From NCBI RefSeq assembly GCF_014650875.1, contig NZ_BMVU01000018.1:80288-144287 (forward strand): a stretch of DNA of 64,000 nucleotides, given 5' to 3'. Made by a program: the position numbers and the translations under genes. Of the stretch, positions 7,857 to 17,425 are shown in pieces. This DNA comes from Streptomyces minutiscleroticus. Lineage in GTDB: Bacteria; Actinomycetota; Actinomycetes; Streptomycetales; Streptomycetaceae. The number at the start of each line of letters is the position of its first letter. Position 1 is the first letter of the stretch. The notes beneath the pieces were generated by a model that worked only from the letters and a program-made list of their open reading frames with translations, had not been told where the DNA came from and ran no database searches.

Positions 7857-10238
7857 TCACGCCCGGGCGGCCGACTCCTGCACCACCGTGGCGTGCAGGC
7901 GCCGCGTGTGGTCCACGTGGCGCTCGGCTCCGGTCAGCGCGACCCTGGCCGTCAGGCGCAAATCCGCGCTGGAGGCGGCCAGCCGCACCTCCAGCTCGCC
8001 CGGTTCGACGACGCGCCGGCCGTCGCGTCCGGTGAAGGAGGCGAGGTCGGCCGGGACCGTGACACGCAGGCGCCGGGCCTCGCCCGGCTCCAGTTCGACC
8101 CGGGCGTAGCCGACGAGGCGTTGCACCGGCTGGACGACGGAGGCGACCGGGTCGTGCAGATAGACCTGGACGACCTCGGTGCCGGACCGCCCGCCCGTAT
8201 TGCGGACGGTGAAGGCGAGGGTGAACTCGCCGTCGGTCGAAGCCTCCTGGACGTCCACGGCCAGGTCCGTCCAGTCGAACCGCGTGTAGGACAGGCCGTG
8301 GCCGAAGGCGAACGCGGGGGTCGGGTCGACGCAGGACACCTTGTTGGCGTGAGCGAGCCGCGCTCCGAGGTACGTGGCCGGCTGGGAGCCCGGCCCGCGC
8401 GGCACGCTGACGGGGAGACGTCCGGAGGGGTTGGTACGGCCGCTGAGCACCCCGGCGATCGCGTGCGTGCCCTCCTCACCCGGGAAGAAGGACTGCACGA
8501 TCGCGGCGGACTCCTCCACGGCGCGGCCGAGGGCGTACGGTCGTCCCGCGAGCAGCACGGTGACCACGGGTGTCTCCAGGTCGAGCAGGGTGTCGAGCAG
8601 TTGTTGCTGCGCGCCGGGCAGCGCAAGCGTCTCGACGTCGCAGCCCTCGCCGCTGGTGCCCCGCCCGAAGAGCCCGGCGCGGTCGCCGAGCACCACCAGG
8701 GCGACGTCGGCCTCGCATGCCACCCGGACGGCCTCGCGGATGCCGGAGGTATCCCCGTCGTCGATTCCGGTGCCGCGGGCGAGAACGATCTCTGCGTCGG
8801 GGAACTCGGCGGCGAGCGTGTCGCGCAGCGTGGGCAGTTCGATGCCGAGTGGGGTTCCGGGGTGGCGGACGCCGATGTGCTGGGGGAAGGAGTAGCAGCC
8901 CAGTACGGCAGTGGGCTCGTCGGCGTTGGGACCGAGCAGGGCGATGCGGCGTGGCCTGACGAGCGGCAGGGTGCCGTCGTTGCTCAGCAGCACGACCGCC
9001 TTCTCGGCGACCGTGCGGGCCAGTGCGCGGTTCTCCGGTCCGTCCAGGTCGACCCGGCCGCGCAGCGCGGCCGGGTCGTCGAGGTCCGCCCCGTCGAGCG
9101 CGGCCGGCACGGGGTTCCAGTCCGGGTCGAGCAGGCCGAGCAGCACCTTCTGGGTGAGTGTCCGGCGCAGGGCGCGATCGACCAGCGCCTCCGGAACGCG
9201 GCCGTCGGCGACGGCCTCGGTCAGGGGCACGCCGTACGTCTTGACATTGGGCAGTTCGACGTCGACGCCCGCGCGCAGCGCCGTGCCGGCGGCGTCGGCC
9301 CAGTCGTCCGCGATGCCGTGCAGGGTCTTGAGGAAGGCGATGGCGAAGTAGTCGGCGACGACGGTGCCGTCGAAGCCCCATGTGTCGCGCAGCAGCCCGG
9401 TGAGCAGGTCCTCGTCGGCCGCGGAGGGCATGCCGTCGGTGTCGGTGTAGGCGTTCATCACCGACCGGGCACCGCCTTCGCGGATCGCCATCTCGAAGGG
9501 AGGCAGCAGGACGTCGGCGCGCTCACGCGGGCCCACCGAGGAGGGAGCGAGGTTACGGCCGGCGCGCGAGGCCGAGTAGCCGGCGAAGTGCTTGAGGGTG
9601 GCGACGATCCCGGCGGACTCCAGGCCCTGCACGTAGGCCGTCCCGATGGTGCCGACGAGGTACGGGTCCTCGCCGATGGTCTCCTCGACCCGGCCCCAGC
9701 GGGCGTCGCGCACGACGTCCAGGACGGGCGCGAGTCCCTGGTGGACACCGACGGCACGCATGTCGCGGCCGATGGCGGCGGCCATGCGCCGCACCGTGTC
9801 CGGATCGAAGGTGGCGCCCCAGGACAGCGGAACGGGGTAGGCCGTCGCCCCCCAGGCGGCGAAGCCGGCCAGACACTCGTCATGGGCGAGAGCGGGGATG
9901 CCGAACCGGTTCGTGGCGGCGATCCGGGCCTGGGTGCGGGCCAGGGAGAGCGCCCCCAGGGCGGGGTCGACCGGGACCGTGCCGAAGGGCCGCGTCAGTT
10001 GGCCCAGTCCGGTGGGCAGGAGCGCGTCGAGATCGACGGCCTCCTCCATCTCGTGCTGATGGGGGGCGACTTCACCGCCCTGGTCGGAGGCGCCCACCCA
10101 CACTCCGTACAGCTGGGCGGTCTTCTCCTGAAGGGTCATCGCGTCGATCAGCGCGTCGACCCTCTCGGTGACGGAAACGGTGGGGTCGTTCCAGGGGGCG
10201 GTTCCGGGGGTGTTCTCAACGGCCACGTCGGCGTTCAC
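7857..10238 (-). CDS. Glycoside hydrolase family 3 beta-glycosidase
   Basis: Retaining beta-glucosidase/beta-xylosidase-type enzyme, 793 residues. It starts at a GTG with GGGAGG upstream and has no signal peptide, so it is intracellular. Order: GH3 N-terminal TIM barrel (LTRPFGTVPVDP to VVADYFAIAF, where the Asp is the expected nucleophile), GH3 C-terminal alpha/beta domain (VVLLSNDGTLPL to FFPGEEGTHAIAGVL), then a fibronectin-III-like domain (FTVRNTGGRSGTEVVQVYLHD). It is the last gene of a minus-strand sugar-uptake operon and probably hydrolyses the imported oligosaccharide. A second copy of only its C-terminal domain survives at 28.6 kb. Confidence 0.93.
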   Translation of the reverse strand: MNADVAVENTPGTAPWNDPTVSVTERVDALIDAMTLQEKTAQLYGVWVGASDQGGEVAPHQHEMEEAVDLDALLPTGLGQLTRPFGTVPVDPALGALSLARTQARIAATNRFGIPALAHDECLAGFAAWGATAYPVPLSWGATFDPDTVRRMAAAIGRDMRAVGVHQGLAPVLDVVRDARWGRVEETIGEDPYLVGTIGTAYVQGLESAGIVATLKHFAGYSASRAGRNLAPSSVGPRERADVLLPPFEMAIREGGARSVMNAYTDTDGMPSAADEDLLTGLLRDTWGFDGTVVADYFAIAFLKTLHGIADDWADAAGTALRAGVDVELPNVKTYGVPLTEAVADGRVPEALVDRALRRTLTQKVLLGLLDPDWNPVPAALDGADLDDPAALRGRVDLDGPENRALARTVAEKAVVLLSNDGTLPLVRPRRIALLGPNADEPTAVLGCYSFPQHIGVRHPGTPLGIELPTLRDTLAAEFPDAEIVLARGTGIDDGDTSGIREAVRVACEADVALVVLGDRAGLFGRGTSGEGCDVETLALPGAQQQLLDTLLDLETPVVTVLLAGRPYALGRAVEESAAIVQSFFPGEEGTHAIAGVLSGRTNPSGRLPVSVPRGPGSQPATYLGARLAHANKVSCVDPTPAFAFGHGLSYTRFDWTDLAVDVQEASTDGEFTLAFTVRNTGGRSGTEVVQVYLHDPVASVVQPVQRLVGYARVELEPGEARRLRVTVPADLASFTGRDGRRVVEPGELEVRLAASSADLRLTARVALTGAERHVDHTRRLHATVVQESAARA

Positions 10239-10345
10239 TTTCCTCCCACGCCCAGCGGACCCTCGACCGGGGCGCGACGGGCGAACAGGTAGACGGCAGG
10301 ACTCGAGGCGGGACAGGTCGGCCACGGCGTCAACGTCAGCGCCGG

Positions 10346-11242
10346 TCAGCGGCTGAATCCGGCGGTCAGACCGCTCAGCAGTTGACGGCGGCCGAACGCG
10401 TACAGCACGAGGACGGGCAGTGTGGTGAGGACGACGGCGGCGAGAACGGCGGGGACGTTGACCCCGTACTGGCCCTGGAAGGTCCACAGTGCGAGCGGCA
10501 GGGTCCGGCGGCCGGGACTCTGGGTGAGGACCAGCGGCAGCAGGAATCCGTTCCAGATGGTCAGCGCGTTGAAGATGGTCACGGTGAGGATGGCCGGCCG
10601 GGTGAGCGGTGCCGCCAGCCGCCACAGGGTCGTCCATTCGGTGGCGCCGTCGACCCGCATCGAGTCGAACAGCTCCTTGGGCACGTCGCGGATGAAGTTG
10701 GCGAGCACCAGCACGGACAGCGGGATGGCGAAGGCGATCGCCGGGAGGATCAGCGCCGGCAGACTGTCGTACAGACGCAGTCTGATGATGATCAGGTAGA
10801 CCGGGATCACCGTCGCCTGCAGGGGGATGGCCAGGCCCATGAGGAACAGCCCGTTCATGGCGCGAAGGACCCGCATGCGCCAGCCGCGGACGATCGCGTA
10901 GGCCGCCATGAAGGAGAACAGGACCGCCGGCACCACGGCGCCGGCGGTGACCACGACGCTGTTCACGAAATAGCGGAGGAAATCGGACTCGACGACCAGC
11001 CGGTAGTTCTCCAGTGTCGGGTCGCCCGAAGGCACCAGCGGGTTGCTCGCGTAGTAGCGGCTCTGGGCCTTGAAGCTGGTGATGAGGGTCCAGTACAGGG
11101 GCACGGCGACGACGACGAACCAGAGCCATCCGGCCACGCCGCCGGCCCAGTTGCGCCGGCGGGCCGCCTGACGGGAGTGGCGTTGCCGCTCGCGGAGGGT
11201 GCCCTTCTGCGGTCGTCGCGTCTCGGTCGGCGTGATGGTCAC
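10346..11242 (-). CDS. Carbohydrate ABC transporter permease (MalG type)
   Basis: 298-residue inner-membrane subunit of a CUT1 sugar importer with six predicted helices (WLWFVVVAVPLYWTLITSF at the start, VLYAFGRRQLLSGLTAGFSR at the end). The cytoplasmic EAA-like loop reads ELFDSMRVDGATEWTTLWRLAAPLTRP. The C-terminal GLTAGFSR-type ending is typical of MalG-like permeases. It starts at a GTG one base after the stop of the upstream permease gene, so the two are translationally coupled. No ATPase is encoded locally; such importers usually share the genomic MsiK ATPase. Confidence 0.93.
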   Translation of the reverse strand: MTITPTETRRPQKGTLRERQRHSRQAARRRNWAGGVAGWLWFVVVAVPLYWTLITSFKAQSRYYASNPLVPSGDPTLENYRLVVESDFLRYFVNSVVVTAGAVVPAVLFSFMAAYAIVRGWRMRVLRAMNGLFLMGLAIPLQATVIPVYLIIIRLRLYDSLPALILPAIAFAIPLSVLVLANFIRDVPKELFDSMRVDGATEWTTLWRLAAPLTRPAILTVTIFNALTIWNGFLLPLVLTQSPGRRTLPLALWTFQGQYGVNVPAVLAAVVLTTLPVLVLYAFGRRQLLSGLTAGFSR

Positions 11243-11243
11243 G

Positions 11244-12146
11244 TCAGGCCCCCTCGAGTTGGCTCGCGCCGGCGTCCCGGCCTCCGAGACGGCGCAGCAG
11301 CAGGGCGAGGGCCAGACCCACCAGGACGAGGATGACCGCCATGGCGCTGGCCGGTCCCATCAGGCTGGCCTGGAATCCCCGTTTGTACATGTCCAGTGCG
11401 AGGACCCGGGTGGCGTCGCCGGGTCCGCCCTCGGTCAGGATGAAGATGAGGTCGAAGAAGGTCAGCGACCCGACCACCATCAGGGTGGACGAGGTGATGA
11501 TGGTGTATCTCAGCTGAGGCAGCGTGATGCTGAAGAACTGCCGGATCCGTCCGGCTCCGTCCAGCTGCGCCGCCTCGTACAGGGACTTCGGAATCTGCTG
11601 GACCCCACCCTGGTAGATCAGGGAGTGGAACGGCACGAACTGCCAGGAGACGACGAAGACGACGACCCCGAACGCGAGCCCGGGCCGCCCCAGCCAGTCC
11701 TGGCTGAGCACCTGGATCTTCAGCCCGGCGCCGAGCCCGAAGTTGGGGTCCAGCAGGGCCTTGTACGCGATGGCGATCGCCGCGGAGCTGAGCGTCACCG
11801 GGACGAAGTACACCACGCTCAGCACCGCACGGTAGCGCTGGCGGCCTGCCAGGAACGTGCCGATCAGGATGCTCAGCGGCGTCTGGACGGCCCAGGACAC
11901 GGCCATCACCAGGAACGTCACCCAGAGGGCGTGCGGCAGCCCCGGGTCGGTGAGCACCGCACGCCAGCTGGTCAGCCCCGACGGCTGGATGGCGCCGATC
12001 CCGTCCCACGTGGTGAAGCTCAGCGCGAAGACACCGACGAGCGGAATCACGGCGAAGCCGACGAAGACCACCAGCGCCGGTGTCGCCAGCCACGGCAGGA
12101 TGCTGCGTGGTTCGCGACGCGGCGGACGGCCGGTGAGCGCGCTCAT
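11244..12146 (-). CDS. Carbohydrate ABC transporter permease (MalF type)
   Basis: 300-residue permease partner of the 10346-11242 subunit. Six helices are visible, beginning at ILPWLATPALVVFVGFAVIPLVGV. The EAA loop is SLYEAAQLDGAGRIRQFFSITLPQL. Its ATG overlaps the stop codon of the binding-protein gene in an ATGA. It forms the heterodimeric membrane channel. Confidence 0.93.
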   Translation of the reverse strand: MSALTGRPPRREPRSILPWLATPALVVFVGFAVIPLVGVFALSFTTWDGIGAIQPSGLTSWRAVLTDPGLPHALWVTFLVMAVSWAVQTPLSILIGTFLAGRQRYRAVLSVVYFVPVTLSSAAIAIAYKALLDPNFGLGAGLKIQVLSQDWLGRPGLAFGVVVFVVSWQFVPFHSLIYQGGVQQIPKSLYEAAQLDGAGRIRQFFSITLPQLRYTIITSSTLMVVGSLTFFDLIFILTEGGPGDATRVLALDMYKRGFQASLMGPASAMAVILVLVGLALALLLRRLGGRDAGASQLEGA

Positions 12147-13453
12147 TTGCCCGTGACCGCGTTGAGGTTGCGGGCGAACTGCTCCGGTGAGACGGACAGC
12201 TGGAACAACTTGACGATGTTGTCCAGCAGGGTCTCGGCGGCCGTCGGGCTGAGCGCCTGGTCCCAGGACTGGGTGAACACCTCGGCCTTGCTGGCGAGGT
12301 CGTAGGTGAACCGCAGGAAGTCCGCGCTCTCGGAGGCGGCCAGCAGCTTCTCCGTACCCAGCCGGATCGGGACCGACCCGTTGCCGATCCACTTCTTCAC
12401 CTCGTCGTCCTGGAGGACGCCTGTGGCGAAGAAGTCCTTGGCGACCTTCTTCTGCTCGGCACTGGCCTTCGAGGAGATGGAGAGGTACTGGGCGGGGTTG
12501 CCGACGGCGCCGCTCGGATCGCCCTTGCCGCCCTCCACGGGTGGGAAGTTCATGAAGCCCAGCGCGCCGCTGGGGACGAAGTCCCCGCCGTCGGTCTTCT
12601 GGATGCCGTACGACCAGGCCCCCTGCAGCATCATCGCGGCCCGTCCGGTGTACAGGAGCGCCTGGTCGGCGTTGGAGTCCGCGGTGATCGAGGAGAAGCC
12701 CTTGACGAACCCGCCGGCTTCGACCAGCTCCTGCACCTTGGTCAGCGCGGTGATGGCGTCCGGGTGGGACCAGGCGTTCTTCTCGCCCTCGACGATGGCC
12801 TGGAACAGCTCGGGACCGCCGATGCGGTCGAACAGGAACTCCAGCCACATCATGTTCGTCCACCGGGACTGGCCACCGAGGGAGAACGGTGCTATGCCCT
12901 TGGCGTTGAACCGGGGCACCAGCGCCATGATGTCCTCCCAGGACTGCGGTGGTTCCACACCGACCTGGTCGAAGACCTTTCTGTTGTAGTAGAGGATGAT
13001 CGGCTGCACGGTCTCGCACGGCATCGCGTAGATCTTGCCGTCGACGGTCGCCGCGCCGAACGAGGACGGGAACAGCCGCTTCCTGACCTCGGAGTGCTCG
13101 TCGAACCACGAGGTGAGGTCCTCGACCTGGCCCGCTTCCGCATAGGTGCGCAGCGTCCCGCCGCCCCAGCCCCAGATGATGGTGGGCGCCTGCCCCGCAC
13201 CGATGGCGGTCTTGATCTTCGTCTTGTACGCGTCGTTCTGGAAGGTGGTGTCCGCGATCCGCTCGTCCGGGCGGGCCTTGTTGAACGCGTCCACAGCTCC
13301 GGCTCTGACACCTTCCTGCGGCTGGCCGTTCAGGTACCAGTACGTGGCCCCGTTGCCGCTCTTGCCGGGGCCGGACGAGCCGCAGGCCGCCAGTGCCGCG
13401 GAGACCGGCACGCCGGCGGCCAGGCCGAGGAGGGTACGTCGGGAGAGCGCCAT
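12143..13453 (-). CDS. Sugar ABC transporter substrate-binding lipoprotein
   Basis: Extracellular carbohydrate-binding protein of family 1, 436 residues from the ATG at 13453, which has GGAGAA upstream. The N-terminus reads MALSRRTLLGLAAG with a lipobox ending AALAAC, so the mature protein is a lipid-anchored exoprotein. The twin Arg suggests Tat export. The body carries the TIIWGWGGG, NRKVFDQVGVEPPQSWED and GRAAMMLQGAWSYG segments of sugar binders. First gene of the operon SBP-permease-permease-GH3, transcribed away from the LacI gene at 14215. Ligand not determined; a beta-linked gluco- or xylo-oligosaccharide is plausible from the GH3 partner. Confidence 0.93.
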   Translation of the reverse strand: MALSRRTLLGLAAGVPVSAALAACGSSGPGKSGNGATYWYLNGQPQEGVRAGAVDAFNKARPDERIADTTFQNDAYKTKIKTAIGAGQAPTIIWGWGGGTLRTYAEAGQVEDLTSWFDEHSEVRKRLFPSSFGAATVDGKIYAMPCETVQPIILYYNRKVFDQVGVEPPQSWEDIMALVPRFNAKGIAPFSLGGQSRWTNMMWLEFLFDRIGGPELFQAIVEGEKNAWSHPDAITALTKVQELVEAGGFVKGFSSITADSNADQALLYTGRAAMMLQGAWSYGIQKTDGGDFVPSGALGFMNFPPVEGGKGDPSGAVGNPAQYLSISSKASAEQKKVAKDFFATGVLQDDEVKKWIGNGSVPIRLGTEKLLAASESADFLRFTYDLASKAEVFTQSWDQALSPTAAETLLDNIVKLFQLSVSPEQFARNLNAVTGK

Positions 13454-13596
13454 GTCTTTTCTCCGCACTCGAGAGCCATCTGCTTCTCGTGAGTCAGGGT
13501 GAAAGGTTTTCGGAATAGCGTTCTTCGAGCTCCGTCCGTGCAAGCTAGATTTCGACCTGACACCCTGTCAAGGTACGTGCAGACACGTTGTAGGTC

Positions 13597-13665
13597 TGCA
13601 GCTAGCTGCATAGTCTTGAGCTGCGACGGCTCTTAAAGACCCCACCGAGGGCCGAAATGTTTTCG
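13597..13665. promoter_or_regulatory. Candidate LacI-family operators upstream of the sugar operon
   Basis: Two palindromes stand 140-215 bases upstream of the binding-protein start. A perfect 14-base TGCAGCTAGCTGCA lies at 13597-13610, and an inverted repeat CGAAA-TGT-TTTCG lies at 13653-13665. The CGAAA/TTTCG half-sites resemble operators of xylan- and xyloside-responsive LacI/ROK regulators in Streptomyces. They may bind the LacI protein encoded at 14215. A further imperfect repeat, GCAGAC...GTCTGC, overlaps the first. Confidence 0.5.
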
Positions 13666-13679
13666 AAAGGGTTCGACTG

Positions 13680-14214
13680 AAGGTGGAAACCCATGTGCTG
13701 ACCGCGACTGACACACTGTCGGTTCAGGTCATGCCACGCCGACAAGGCCCGGCACCGCCCATGCCGGACCGGGGCGTTGTTCTCCTGACCGGGATGGCGG
13801 TGGCGGACGAGGCCGCGCGCTCCGGCCGCCGCCGGCCCGGTCCGGGCGTTCATGCCCGGCCACAGGGCGCGGCAGCGATCGTCCCGACCGGCCGAAGCCT
13901 GCCCCACCGGACTGCGGGTGCGGATCCCTTACCGTCCGGGCGCTCGGGCAGGGCGGCCCGGCAGCCGGTCCGCTGCGCACGGGTACGGCTGGAGCCGGAC
14001 GCAAGCCCACGCACACGGGGCGGCGCGCATGCCGCTCGGACCGCGTTCGCCGGACGGATCGCGCAGATCGTCGGACGTGCCGAGGTCGAAAGGACCGTCG
14101 GCCCTCCGCGGACGGGCTCGGTACCGGGTTGCCGTAAGGTTGACCGGTTCCACCTGCGTTGCCGGCCCGACCGGCGGCTCACCGCACCGGTGGACGTACA
14201 GCTGGGAGGAACCG
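13680..14214. other. Long leader or gene-free stretch before LacI gene
   Basis: I find no convincing gene in these 535 bases; the frames that are open have no family resemblance. The last bases carry the GGGAGGAACC ribosome site of the lacI-type gene. Confidence 0.5.
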
Positions 14215-15240
14215 ATGCGAGCGAACGCCAGGCGCACCACTTTGTCGGACATCGCCCAAGCGGCCGGGGTCTCCGTGGCGACCGTGTCCAAAGTGGTCAA
14301 CGGTCGCGGTGACGTGGCGCCGCAGACCCGTGCCCGGGTGCAGGAGCTCCTGCATCAGCACCACTATCTCGCGCCCGTGTTCCGCCACACCGAGGCCGTC
14401 GTCAGCCCGACCATCGAGGTGCAGTTCGCGGACGGCCTCAAGTCGTACGTGGCCGAGACGCTGGAAGGCATCATCGACTCCGCCGCCGAATCGGGGGCCT
14501 CGGTGGTGATCAGCAAGGCGTCCCGTGCCCCGCACTGGGCCCGGGACCTGGTCTCGGCCGGGCGCCGTGCCGTCATCGCGGTCACCAGCGTGTACACCAC
14601 AGCGCACCTGAAGGAACTGGCCCGGTCCGGGCTGCCGTTGGTCGTGCTGGACCCACTGCACCTGCCGGACAGCCGGATCTACAGCGTCGGGGCGACCAAC
14701 TTCGCCGGCGGCCTGGCCGCGACCCGGCACCTGCTCTCCCTGGGCCACCGCCGCGTCGCCTATCTCGGCGGACCGGCCACGGCCGTATGCAACCAGGCAC
14801 GCATGCACGGCTACCGCGCCGCCATGGAGGCGGAAGGAGCACAGGTACCCGACGCCTATGTCCGGCCCGGAGAATTCACGTACGAGACCGGGTTGCTCGG
14901 CGCCGCGGCGCTGCTGGACCTGCGGGAGCCACCGACGGCGGTCTTCGCAGGCAACGACGAGATCGCCGTCGGTGTCATCGAGACCGCCCGCGCCCGAGGT
15001 CTGCGCGTCCCCGAAGACATGAGCGTGGTCGGCTTCGACGACACAAGCCTCGCCCGGATGGCCTCACCGCCACTCACCACCGTGCGCCAGCCACTGCGGG
15101 AGATGGGCGGCGCCGCCCTGCGCACCGCCCTCCGGCTGGCCAACGGCGAGAAGGTCGAGTCCCACCACATCGAACTCGCCACCGAACTCGTAGTGCGCGC
15201 CTCGACGGCACCGCCTCGCGAAGCGACTCCGGCGCCTTAG
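14215..15240 (+). CDS. LacI family transcriptional regulator
   Basis: 341 residues from an ATG with GGGAGGAACC upstream. The N-terminal LacI helix-turn-helix is textbook: TLSDIAQAAGVSVATVSKVVNGR. The C-terminal periplasmic-binding-like domain follows (YSVGATNFAGGLAATRHLLSLGHRRVAYLGG, AVFAGNDEIAVGVIE, SVVGFDDTSLARMASPPLTTVRQP). The VGFDD and PPLTTVRQP motifs are typical of sugar-responsive LacI regulators. It lies divergent from the ABC sugar/GH3 operon and most likely represses it until the imported sugar binds. Confidence 0.93.
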   Translation: MRANARRTTLSDIAQAAGVSVATVSKVVNGRGDVAPQTRARVQELLHQHHYLAPVFRHTEAVVSPTIEVQFADGLKSYVAETLEGIIDSAAESGASVVISKASRAPHWARDLVSAGRRAVIAVTSVYTTAHLKELARSGLPLVVLDPLHLPDSRIYSVGATNFAGGLAATRHLLSLGHRRVAYLGGPATAVCNQARMHGYRAAMEAEGAQVPDAYVRPGEFTYETGLLGAAALLDLREPPTAVFAGNDEIAVGVIETARARGLRVPEDMSVVGFDDTSLARMASPPLTTVRQPLREMGGAALRTALRLANGEKVESHHIELATELVVRASTAPPREATPAP

Positions 15241-15565
15241 CACTCCAGCCGCACTTCGATATCCGGCCTGGTCAGCGGCCTGCCGGTGCGGAGTGTAGCG
15301 GGGTGTCGGGTGCTCGGGAGGGGCTGTGCCATCGTGTTCCGGCGCAGGGGAAGCCGCGTCGTTCGTAGCGGCTCTGGCGGGCGCGAGCCTGGTGGCGGCG
15401 TCTCCATCGGAACCGGTTCAGGGCGTGGATGTGAGGTGTGAGTGTGGGGTGGTGCGGGGGGCGGTGCCATCAGACGGCGGATTTCGGCCGGTGTGGGGTC
15501 CACGAAGTCGGGTGCGTCGTCCTCGCTGCCCCGGCCAACGGTGACCCCACCCTGCGGTGTCCCGG
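15241..15565. other. Gene-free stretch
   Basis: I see no recognisable coding, RNA or repeat feature between the LacI gene and the VOC gene, which face each other here. Confidence 0.5.
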
Positions 15566-15943
15566 TCAGTCCCGGACGAGACAGAACGGGTGCCCCGCGG
15601 GATCCGCGAAGATGCGCCAACTCCGCTTTCCGTCACCCATATCGAGCAGTGTGGCGCCCCGTTCAAGAACCTCTTCCTGGGCTTGGTCCAGGTCCTTGAC
15701 TCCCAGGTCCATGTGGAACTGCTGAGGCCGAGCGGGATCCGGCCACCGCGGCGGCCGATGATCTTCCACCCGCTGGAAGGCCAGCACGAGCCCACTGTCG
15801 GTGTGGAGCGTTGCCCAGCCGTCGCCGAGCGACCACCGCGGATCCGGCTGGTTCACCACACCGCCGAGAAGCGACTGGTAGAACCGGGACAGCTCAAAGA
15901 CATCCGTACAGTCCAGCACCACGCACTGCAGCTTGGCGATCAC
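15566..15943 (-). CDS. VOC superfamily (glyoxalase-like) protein
   Basis: 125-residue vicinal-oxygen-chelate fold protein starting at the GTG that encodes VIAKLQCVVLDCTD, the position where family members begin. Two beta-alpha-beta-beta-beta units are visible: the first ends near TDSGLVLAFQRVED, the second runs from QQFHMDLGVKDLDQA to ADPAGHPFCLVRD. The late HPFCLV motif is characteristic of this subfamily. Members include metal-dependent lyases, dioxygenases and antibiotic-binding resistance proteins; nothing here picks one. Confidence 0.88.
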   Translation of the reverse strand: MIAKLQCVVLDCTDVFELSRFYQSLLGGVVNQPDPRWSLGDGWATLHTDSGLVLAFQRVEDHRPPRWPDPARPQQFHMDLGVKDLDQAQEEVLERGATLLDMGDGKRSWRIFADPAGHPFCLVRD

Positions 15944-16074
15944 GAGGGCATCGTAGAGCAGCACCGCCCACCGGGCTATGACGAGCGGGATCACGATCTA
16001 CAGCTGGATTGTGCTGCTTCTCGGATCGTGTTCGGAGCCAGTGGGAGCGTCGACCAAGCCGAGCCGCCCGCCGC

Positions 16075-17126
16075 CGCGACGGCTCGCCCGTCGGCCGGGT
16101 GGCCGCCGGCATCGCCCCGCCGCCCAACCTGACCACCGAACCGGTCTGGCGCGCGGCCGAACCGGTCAAGATCGCCGACCGCTTCCGCCCCGTCTCCGTC
16201 ACCCAGCCCCGGCCGGGCGTGCGGGTCTTCGACTTCGGCCAGAACTTCGCCGGCCGGCCCCAGCCGACCCTGGACGGCAAGGTCCCCGCCGGCACCACCG
16301 TCAAGCTGCTCCCGGCGGAGTCCCTCAACGCGGACGGTACCGTCAACCAGGCCTTCATCATGGGCGGCGGCAGCCGCGGCACCGACATCTTCGCCTCCTA
16401 CACCACCCACGGCTCCGCCGAAGGCGAGACCTGGCACCCCGAACTGAACTACTTCGGCATGCAGTGGGTGCAGGTGACCGGCCTGCCCGCGGGATACCAG
16501 CCCACCCCCAAGACCGTCACCGGACTGCAGTTGCACGCGGACACCCCCGCCGCCGGCCGCATGAAGACCTCCAACGACCGCATCAACCGCATCCACCAAA
16601 TGTCGCGGTACCCGATCGTGATCACCACGATGTCCGCGTTCACGGACTGTCCCGGCCGTGAGAAGCTCGCCTACCCCGCGGACTACCTGCAGCCCTTCGA
16701 CTTCCTGCACCGCCACTTCGGCTGCGCCGCCTACCTGCGCACCATCGAGCGCCACCTGACGGAGGGCCAGTCCGAGGCCGGCGACGACATCGGCAACGTC
16801 GCCCTGAAGGCGCCCGTGTACGACTGGGGATGCACCGGCCGGTTCAGAGACGGGATCAACTGGGGCAACGGCGTCATCCTCACCCCGTGGTTCCTCTACA
16901 AGGTCTACGGCGACACCCACACCATGGCCCACTACTACCCGCGGATGCAGGCGTTCTTGAACTACATCCGGACCGGGAAGGCCGGCACCGGAGCCGACGC
17001 CCACATCATGGACGCGGCCCCGGCCGACTGGATCGGCGCCGAACTGGGCCGCTACACCAGCCGATCCACAAGGTCCCCTCCGGGACCTACACCTTCACCG
17101 GGCGCGGTGTGCACGCAGCGGGATGA
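16075..17126 (+). pseudogene. Glycoside hydrolase family 78 (alpha-L-rhamnosidase) fragment
   Basis: Segments match the central part of bacterial alpha-L-rhamnosidases: GIAPPPNLTTEPVW, VRVFDFGQNFAGRP, TWHPELNYFGMQWVQVTGLP, SAFTDCPGREKLAYPAD (the catalytic region) and NWGNGVILTPWFLYKVYGDT. Full enzymes have about 1,000 residues; here the N-terminal sandwich domains are missing. Around 17060 the sequence jumps from ADWIGAELGRY to PIHKVPSGTYTFTGRG, which looks like the extreme C-terminus in another frame. That implies an internal deletion removing most of the C-terminal half. Non-functional. Confidence 0.82.
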
Positions 17127-17425
17127 AGCCCTTCCATGACAACGCGCCCGCAGGGAGCCCCGGCCCCTGCGGGCGCGCCGCCCGCGCTGCACGAAGGACG
17201 GATCATCGGCCGCAGGCACACGCGGCCGGGACAGCCCTGGAGCCTGATGGGGCATCCTGCGTCCGGCTGCCGTCCCGCGGGTCGCGCCGACCACGTGCCA
17301 CGGCGGCGAACGGTGCCCATACGGGGACGGCCACGGTTGTACCCGTGCCGACCGTCCTGCCAAAGTTGATAACTGACATCAAATACACGTCATGAACAGC
17401 AGGTAAAGGGATGGAGGAGCGGCAC

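Noticed and set aside
6438..10292. 1,284-residue plus-strand open frame opposite the GH3 gene
   Set aside because: Only the first part is the phosphotransferase pseudogene; the rest is the antisense of GH3 with Gly/Gln/Val-rich, non-protein-like composition.
15241..15620. Minus-strand frame reading PDFVDPTPAEIRRLMAPPP
   Set aside because: Proline-rich without family resemblance or ribosome site; partly overlaps the VOC gene.
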